Notes under the pieces: generated by a model | What the model saw: the letters and a program-made list of their open reading frames with translations, nothing else | What the model was told of the DNA's origin: nothing | Databases searched by the model: none | Position numbers and translations under genes: made by a program | Part shown: in pieces, positions 57,574-64,000 of the stretch | Numbering within the stretch: the first letter of the stretch is position 1 | How the letters are laid out: the number at the start of each line of letters is the position of its first letter | NCBI GenBank assembly: GCA_950106755.1 | Contig: OX467089.1 | Location: 2,420,501 to 2,484,500, forward strand | Length of the DNA stretch: 64,000 bases | DNA from: Climacium dendroides | Lineage: Eukaryota > Streptophyta > Bryopsida > Hypnales > Climaciaceae | Direction: 5' to 3'

Positions 57574-59477
57574 GTCTTTTTATGACGCGGAGAAGACTGT
57601 ACCGTTCGTCTGGCGTGAACTTCCGGAGAAGTACCCGTCAGGTCGATGGTTGGAGTTACCGGAAGTAGGTCTTCGCTTCCCTGAGGTACCGCGGCTCCCC
57701 AGTCCACTCCTTCTGGCCTTCCGGCTGGTGGTGAAAGTTCCGGATTCACCGGTACCACTAGTGATACCTCCGTAACCGTAGGTTCCGGGTTGTTGCCTTC
57801 TGAAACTACCAATATTTGCGCTGACGAGGGAGACTGAGGCGCCGGATCCGACTTAGTGGGAGTCAAATACTCCATCATCTCCCTCATCACGGCCCGGGAT
57901 GCATCCATCCGTTTCGCCTGCTCTAACAAGCACTTGACGATAGGAACCCGGCTTGAGCTGGCGGCTGCATCGAGGTTGGCTTCAAACAACCGGGCTTTGT
58001 TGATATAATCCGCCGGTATGTCCAAAGAGCTACAGAGCTGAACTACACCTTGGCACAATGCCGCTATCTGCCGGCGATGGTCCTCTTCTGTGAGCCATGC
58101 CGTCTTCTAGGTTGTGCGGAGAGTGCTCTCCAAATCCACACAACTAGATTCTGAGTCCCGGACTTGGTCTTGCAACGTCCGGTTCTCTACGCGCAACGTC
58201 CCCAGCTCCGTCACCAACTTTTTTCGTTCTTCTATGAGGAGGCCGTTTTGCTGCTCCGTTGCCACCAACGCATCCATCCTCCGGAAGATGGCATTCCGGT
58301 TGGTTAGTGTCATCTTCCAACACACCCGTTTGAGAGCTCCATCGTAGTTCTCGCAGATCTGGGTGAGGTCATCTGCCCGCCACACCAAGTGCTAAGCCAT
58401 CTCCTGGATGTCTTCTAAGGGCGTCCCTTCTAGTCGCATGGTGGTCCTGTCTCCCTCCTCTACCTCTATCATCCTGGTTTGGGAAGGTCCGGCCTCGGCT
58501 TGAGTGGCAACGGTGTGCGGTCGTACCGGCCCAACCAGTTGCATGGAAGGTCAGACTTCTTCCGGAGCTGGTCCGGTCTCCGTCTTCTGCTCCTGAACTT
58601 CCTCTTGTGGTTCCGGTGCAGGAGGCTCCTCTACCGGATTTACTAGCGGCGTCCTATTCCGTCGTGGCCTCTTCTTTAGAGGAAAGGGCGGTTGCTCGTC
58701 CTCCGTCTCCTCATCGTCCGGTCCATCTCGAGGCGAGGGCTCTTTTCCCCCGTACTACTGGAGCTCGACTAGGTCTTGATACGCACTCTCCTCGTTTGCC
58801 TTGAGCAGAGAGTGATGAGCGTATAGATGAGACAGATACGCCGGAAGAGGACTCTGACTCTTCTTTCCGGTCTGGAGGGAACGCACCAGGTCCCCGACTA
58901 ACTCATAGATGATGGCTGCCCAATCCATCATCATTTTTCCTTGGAGGCTCCCCAAGATGGCAGAGTCCACCTTCGCTACTACTTGCCGCGGCTTGGTGGA
59001 ATGGAGGATAGGGTTATGAAACGCTATCACATCCCGGTACTCCGAATTCACCAGGTCGGAAACTTGGTGACCTTCCTTCGGGTTGGTGGGCGCCCGGAAT
59101 TCGCCCTCCATCACTTCCTGGTTCTTCTCCATAACCTTGTCCGATGCCTCCCGGAACTTGTAGACGGCCCTTCATGTGTTCACTGTCCACAGGTTTGGCT
59201 TCGCCTGGATGGTGGTATCCAAGATGCCACTTTCCGGATGAAGTATGTCAAAAACCAGACTCTCCTTCCGGATCCCCCACGGCACCTCCAGGAGTCCGTC
59301 ACACCCTATGTTGTGGAGGCTCTCCCGTAGGCGCATCAGTCGGTCCTCCACTATCGGAACCTCTGGAACCACCTTCATCACCGGAATGGTCCTCAACCGG
59401 GGCACCGGTGGCAGCATCTCGTCCTCCAAGTCCTCAAGCAAATCCTTCAACTTCCGCCGTCTTGCCCTAGAAGTCAT
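57574..59477 (-). pseudogene. ORFX copy X8 (third, divergent subfamily), five in-frame stops
   Basis: A minus-strand frame from ATG 59477 (MTSRARRRKLKDLLEDLEDE) runs to the LTR junction at 57574. It has no frameshift but five stops: TGA 59174, TAG 58757, TGA near 58551, TAG near 58393 and TAG 58109. The family blocks are recognisable but diverged (GCDGLLEVPWGIRKESLVFD, PILHSTKPRQVVAKVDSAIL, MDWAAIIYELVGDL, YLSHLYAHHSLL). A KKRPRRNR basic patch, coiled coil (QDQVRDSESSCVDLES) and Pro/Ser tail follow. The C-terminus is cut by the X7 element's LTR. A TATAAG motif lies about 200 bp upstream, and no primer site is found between. Confidence 0.8.
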
Positions 59478-60597
59478 TGTGCTCACGAATAACCCTCACA
59501 CAATTCTCTCCCTAACTCTCTAGTCACAAACTTTCACTCCGGTAACCCATGCACGATCGCAACTCACACAGTCCCTCAATCTACCGGAATTCTAACAAAG
59601 CTAGGAAGACGGAATACGCCGGCGGGAGAACAAACAAAGAGATACGCGTATCCACTGCTGGCTATAGTCCCCCTCTTATACTGGTCCGATGTACAGAACA
59701 AATTTTGGCAGCAAAACCCTATCCCTAGTACGGATCCGGTTTCCGATTTTTAGAGTTGGCGCCGTCATCCGATTTCCGGAACTTTCTAGGGTTCCGGAAT
59801 TAGGTTTTTAGCCCTAATGAAATTTTACCGGATCCGGAAATCCGGTTTTCCTAAATTGCCCTAACTTCCTAGGAGAACTCAAAAACTTTCCTTTTGAAGG
59901 AGACAATTTTTGGATTTTTCCGTCATATGCTAGTATTATGGGTCTAGCATGTGGGATCACATTCCCACATTTACTTACCTTGTACTGCGACAAGTTCCTA
60001 TACCGTCATTCAGTAGTAGAGAGGTAGTTTAGCCATAGTCATTCCTCCGTGTTCTGGTGAGGCTAGAGTTGAAGCTCAGTGAAGTATCCATTTAGATACA
60101 GTCATTCATTTTAAATTAGTGCTAATTCAGTTGGACCTTAGTGAAGTGGTAGAGGTTTCGTAGTCATTCTTGTATGCTTCAGTGCTATTGCAGTGAGACC
60201 TCAGTTGCATGCGAGTCATATTTCACTACTATGGTTCACATTGTAATGTACCTAAAAAGCCGTTCCTATACCTTACCATTTCCTTTCATAAACCTCATAG
60301 GGAAGTAATAGGCAACAAACATGACAATTCATAAGAAGCAAAAGTGATGTACAAGCAATGGAAACTTGGAATTGCAAAATGAAAGACTACACAAGCATGT
60401 AGTCAATGTCTATATTCATGAGCATCATAGTTTGAAGAATTAAACAACCAAAGGGTCATGAATTTCAGCTAGTAAGCACTTCTAACCTTGTTCGCATGCC
60501 CACTTGCTCCTGAACTAGGGCAACCAACTACTATACATGGTTGTGATGAAGATGCCCCAAAAGTGTACACTATACTTACAACTACAGCCAAGTTGTA
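59478..60597. other. X8 leader and intergenic sequence
   Basis: 59478-59690 is the X8 leader with TATAAG at 59680-59675 (minus). A TTACCTTGTACTGCGACA at 59992 matches the terminal bases of the subfamily-2 LTRs, but I could not confirm a full LTR behind it. The rest shows no gene. Confidence 0.45.
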
Positions 60598-60990
60598 TCA
60601 TGGGTTGAACCTTATGTACTTGGAATCCCAAATTACATTTTCTCCTTGTACATCGTGAAGAACGAGCTGCTCAGCCTCTGGCTTGGGAAACATCAATGGC
60701 AAGTTAGTAGCCATCACCTGCCGTACGTCTACTCTGAACCAAGTATCCGAAATAACCATACCGTGGAACTTATCAGTCCCTCCTATACCACTTATTCTTC
60801 CCAGAGCTACCTTCTGCCGAATGGACCGCGGATTCACAAGGTACATGTCGTCACACAAGGTGAACTGCAAAAAATACATGACAAATTAGTGATAAGAATT
60901 ACTCTTACCCGTGGGACCTTCTGAACGTATCGGTCTTTATAAAAACAGTCATCGTCACGGCTAATGACTGATTCTTCACTGACAACAACC
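60598..60990 (-). CDS. Two terminal exons with a BAH-like domain
   Basis: On the minus strand, an exon ending FYKDRYVQKVPR at a CGG/gtaaga donor (near 60918) is followed after a short intron by an acceptor (TTTTTTGCAG, near 60866) and a terminal exon to TGA 60600-60598. Together they read a pattern like the BAH (bromo-adjacent homology) domain: a 'DDMYLVNPRSI' start, ALGRISGIGGTD, a WFRVDVRQV strand, and EQLVLHDVQGENVIWDSKYI at the end. BAH domains act in chromatin and DNA-methylation proteins. The exons upstream are not resolved. Could belong to the same gene as the HAD-like ORF at 61192-62868. Identification rests on motif pattern only. Confidence 0.45.
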
Positions 60991-61191
60991 CTTCTTGACT
61001 CGCATATGACTCCAATGAGAGTACTATGGAAGTACTAAATGACTACATAGTCATTCAACAATCATAGAACTCAGATAGCCTAGATCATAGGCTCCTGCTT
61101 CCTTAAAAAAAAATGTAATGAAGTTACACTTTCAGAATTCTTCATCTCACCTTCTTCTTCGACGACTCCCGCTTCTTCTCCTCCGCCGCTA

Positions 61192-62868
61192 TCATCTTTG
61201 ACCTCGTGTCCCTCTTCCCTGCCGCCTTCTGCAAACACATACACATTTCATGTTAAAATGGAAAACGAATGGAAGGTGAGGGGACACAACTGAGCTTGAA
61301 CCACGTGGTCCATAAGTTCCCTCACCTTCCCTTGTCTCTACACAATCATCCGGATCTAAATTCCGTATCAACGCATGCTCTTGGATTGCGTTGTTCTGCA
61401 CATAAGTAGCATTCTTTGTATGAAATTCCGTTACATCTGTGGCGACATAAAGAGCTTCCAAAAGTGGCCACAAAGTGGCCTTCAAATAGTTGTTGTCATC
61501 GGCCAATTTAGCCAAATCAGCAACATAGAAGGCTTTTGTGATGACCACATTTGAATCCGGGTTGCAAGACACTCTTGAAGCATTGTTGTCAAGGACAATA
61601 GTGTTGGATGCGCTAAATCGAGGCCATTCATTGTAAACCGCGGACAAAGCTTTACCCCAAGCTACTAGTTTATCCCCATCAAATTTGGTAGCAGTACATT
61701 TTTTTCCCCCCCCAAACAAAAAGAGGGCTAAACTGAAGGCCTCTTTGGTGCCTTCCTGTAATTGTTGGCATAATGTCATCCATGTAAGATTGACTTTTAC
61801 TGCCCCAAAATCCCATTGTGAAATTAAAGAAGCACCTGGATAGAAAGGGCTGCAACCATGGCCTTAAAAAGACCCTCCTCGTCTTCGTTTTCAAGGTGGG
61901 TCTAATTTTAGAGTTTGGATTCCTCTTTGAAGCTAGACTACAATCTAGCAAGGTCCTATGAATGTTGAAAATCAGCAATTTCCGTTTTGCATTTTTAAAG
62001 GGTGGAATGCGCAAATTCAAAGCAGCTCTCATCTGACCTAACGTAGAATCAGGGAGTGTTGCCTTGGCATTTACCTTGTTGGCCACTTTCGTGACTTTCT
62101 TTTGCTTCTTAGAGGAAGACTTCGTAGGAGTAGTATTTGCTTCCACTTTTTTCCTAGAGTCCTCCAAGGTGTTGGAGCCCTCCTCAGCCAAGCAGTACGG
62201 CTTACCTGCATGAGCACCAACGCTATTCTTTCCAGAGTCTCCTTTGCTTGTCCCGCCATGTACAACCTCCGGAACTTGCACCTTCACGGTAGTTGATCCA
62301 AGAACTATGGTAGCAAGGTCCTGTGTGTCATCAGGCACGATTTCAACAACATCCACCACCTTCGGAATGGCCTCCTCCAAAATTGGAACGCTGTCCTTTA
62401 CATTGTCCACAGAAATGTTAGTTGGGACACTAGGGGGAGTAGGGGCGGATTTCCCTTTATTTCCAATGCCGCCTGCCTTCTGCACTACGGGACTTGCAGA
62501 GGGTGATTGAACTTTGGAGTTCAAGGTTTCTTCAGCTGCACTAGTCGTCTGTAATGGAGCGGGAGGGGGAAGTACCGGAGAGCCGGCTAGTTTCAACAGA
62601 CGGGGATTAGGGATTAAGTCCACTGCATCAACCTCCAGAAGCATGTTGGATGTCTGAATCTCCAAAGGGGACTTAGATGCCGATGGGCTATTGTGAGCAC
62701 GATCCTTCATTTTCCCCATAAACGTACTGAACATTATCTTGAGGTCCTCCACTACGTTGTTGGTGGCTGCTGTACTCACCAAAACTTTCGAGAACTCGCC
62801 CTTCAAGTCCGCCTGGGACTTCTTTATAGCACATATTCTAGCTGAATCCCCTGCATTGAGACCCTATA
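61192..62868 (-). pseudogene. Second FCP1-like HAD protein, frameshifted at a homopolymer
   Basis: The minus-strand frame begins upstream of 62806 (a TAG lies near 62868). A 240-residue Ser/Pro/Lys-rich N-terminus leads to a HAD/FCP1-like domain: KRKLLIFNIHRTLLDCS (motif I), RRVFLRPWLQPFLSRCF, GFWGSKSQSYMDDI, then PLFVWGGKK. The frame is lost in a T/C homopolymer tract near 61700 and continues in another frame with CTATKFDGDKLVAWGKAL and the motif III region SNTIVLDNNASRVSCNP. Motif I has Asn and His in place of both catalytic Asp residues, and motif III has DNN in place of DD, so it is catalytically dead as read. It may be an inactive paralogue of the protein at 36352-37158. Confidence 0.6.
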
Positions 62869-63494
62869 GCTCTCGGACGTCATCCAAACAAGAGAAACTC
62901 AATAGTTAGTTGATAATCATGTCCCCATTAGGGAGGCAACTATCAAATGACTGGCCTACTACTCAATGACTACAATACAACTCATACAGCAATGCACGAC
63001 AGAAGACGCCACTTGGTGACAACTGTGGAACAACTACTGTATGACTTCGTTATGACTATAGATTCCCTATTGAAATATTCAGCAACTCTTATGTGAGTCT
63101 ATAGCCCAATGCCTGTGCTTGTGTTCACTAACATATGAGAAGCACAATGTCTCCACCTACAATGTAAAAATGTTAAATATTCATGTGTTGTTCACATAAT
63201 AGAGGGATTGCTATGTAGGAGCTAATTGAGTTGCAATATGACATCTAGGATATGTTAATACATGAATGCAATTTGGAGTGTACAATACAAGACCAACTGC
63301 AACCCTAATTATACCTTACCATTTAGCATTACTTGCATTACGATACAGACAAGGACATAAGAAAGCCTATACCATTACTCTTCTTCTCTCTATTAATAAA
63401 GAATGATGCAATTCAAAACAAGAGCAAATTGATAGCATATTCGTTTTTCAGCGACAATCAAATATACCGTATCACAAAATGACAGAGAGCTTAC

Positions 63495-64000
63495 TGACCC
63501 ACATCCAACATGGCTGGAAGATCCTTGCATTGCATCTGCAATGTCCATTAACCCCACGCCAGTAGGCCTTCCCTCCTTTTGCAACCAGTATACATAGAAT
63601 CGTGAATTACGTGATATTCTACACCAAATAAACCTCACAAACAAGATTTGGCACCCAGAATCTTGAATTGCGTGAGATTCCTCTCCATAGCAAGCTTCAA
63701 AATGACAGCAAACAAGCAAAAAGAGGGACAAGACTATCCTGCGTGTTGTAATGAAATTTAATGAACTTTGAACTCACCAACTCTGCCTCCTTCCTTGCTT
63801 TTCCTTTCCTGCCCACCGTAGAAAAGTTTTTCACCTGTCTCCTTGCGTGGGCCATTGTTGCCAATTTCTTCAATTGAATCTCTGTACCCCAATAGTCAAT
63901 CAATCTACTCCATTGATCCAGATTCGCATGGGATGGGCACTCATCCTCCCCCCTGCTCAAGAAAAGAGACTTCAATTTGAAGCGCTCTGTCTTCAAGTAC
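63495..64000 (-). CDS. Ptta/En/Spm-type (CACTA accessory) protein, partial
   Basis: The minus-strand frame enters from the window edge and reads LDQWSRLIDYWGTEIQLKKL, then ARRQVKNFSTVGRKGKARKE, a donor near 63777, and a second exon (about 63579-63495) reading KEGRPTGVGLMDIADAMQGS. This W..L..YW...,  (N/H)..GRKG.AR.E pattern with a following 'GR.P..V.L' segment matches the Ptta/En/Spm plant transposase family (Transposase_24) as I know it, an accessory protein of CACTA elements. It is the only sign here of an autonomous CACTA system that could have mobilised the three MITE-like elements in this window. Incomplete at the edge. Confidence 0.55.

Noticed and set aside
3391..59177. Reassigned stop codons (TAG/TGA read as amino acids)
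   Set aside because: NHP2 ends normally in TGA, the stops lie at different positions in different copies, and ancestral codons are visible; decay explains them better.
59960..59992. A further LTR ending at 59992
   Set aside because: The last ~18 bases match other LTR ends, but the upstream sequence does not align with a known LTR here and the X8 leader occupies it.

Overview
The window looks like repeat-rich nuclear DNA from a plant-lineage (streptophyte) eukaryote. Three things support this: a four-exon nuclear gene for the snoRNP protein NHP2 with GT-AG introns, short (CCCTAAA)n plant-type telomere motifs, and Ty3-type retroelements of the Athila/Tat kind primed by tRNA-Asp. A large-genome charophyte alga such as Chara would fit, but that is a guess from overall character and not shown by the sequence. 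There are no bacterial-style operons. Most of the window is transposable elements in several states of decay.  LAYOUT. 0-2.4 kb: the end of an unknown gene, AT-rich sequence, then a GC-rich minisatellite. 2.4-12.7 kb (minus strand): a nearly complete retroelement with tRNA-Asp primer site, gag and pol (protease, RT, RNase H, integrase), followed by an extra coiled-coil ORF, here called ORFX, in the position where env lies in retroviruses. The LTR at 9.2-10.3 kb also closes a second ORFX copy, so two elements share one LTR. 12.7-17.4 kb: fragments of an unknown gene and an 11-unit, ~99-bp satellite. 17.4-20.8 kb: a second ORFX subfamily plus LTR. 23.1-24.2 kb: NHP2, the only clearly intact host gene. 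25.5-26.9 kb: a CACTA-type non-autonomous transposon with a long internal hairpin. 27.0-34.7 kb: nested ORFX/LTR remnants and an unrelated ORF trapped between retroelement fragments.  34.73-51.96 kb is the most unusual part. It is bounded by a perfect 27-bp inverted repeat and holds a leftward multi-exon gene set (a ParB-like motif protein, an FCP1-like HAD protein and disordered proteins), a rightward DUF7869-like candidate DDE transposase, and about 35 copies of a short palindrome (arm TTATCCTCGA, one central G/C, reverse complement of the arm). The palindromes lie in introns, spacers and in frame inside exons, and I saw none elsewhere in the window. I read it as a candidate giant TIR transposon, now decayed: its transposase ORF has three in-frame stops and a CACTA MITE in it.  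52.0-54.2 kb: a spliced, degenerate N4/N6 DNA-methyltransferase-like gene. 54.5-59.5 kb: two ORFX copies nested head to head. 60.6-64 kb (minus strand): exons of a BAH-like protein, an FCP1-like HAD protein with a homopolymer frameshift, and a Ptta/En/Spm (CACTA accessory) protein running off the window.  A theme across the mobile elements is that reading frames are broken mainly by in-frame TAG and TGA stops, rarely by frameshifts. I counted 23 such stops in the retroelement, transposase and methyltransferase ORFs and none was TAA. Aligned copies show several arose from CAG or CGA, which fits decay of methylated CHG and CG sites. NHP2 ends with a normal TGA, so a changed genetic code is unlikely.
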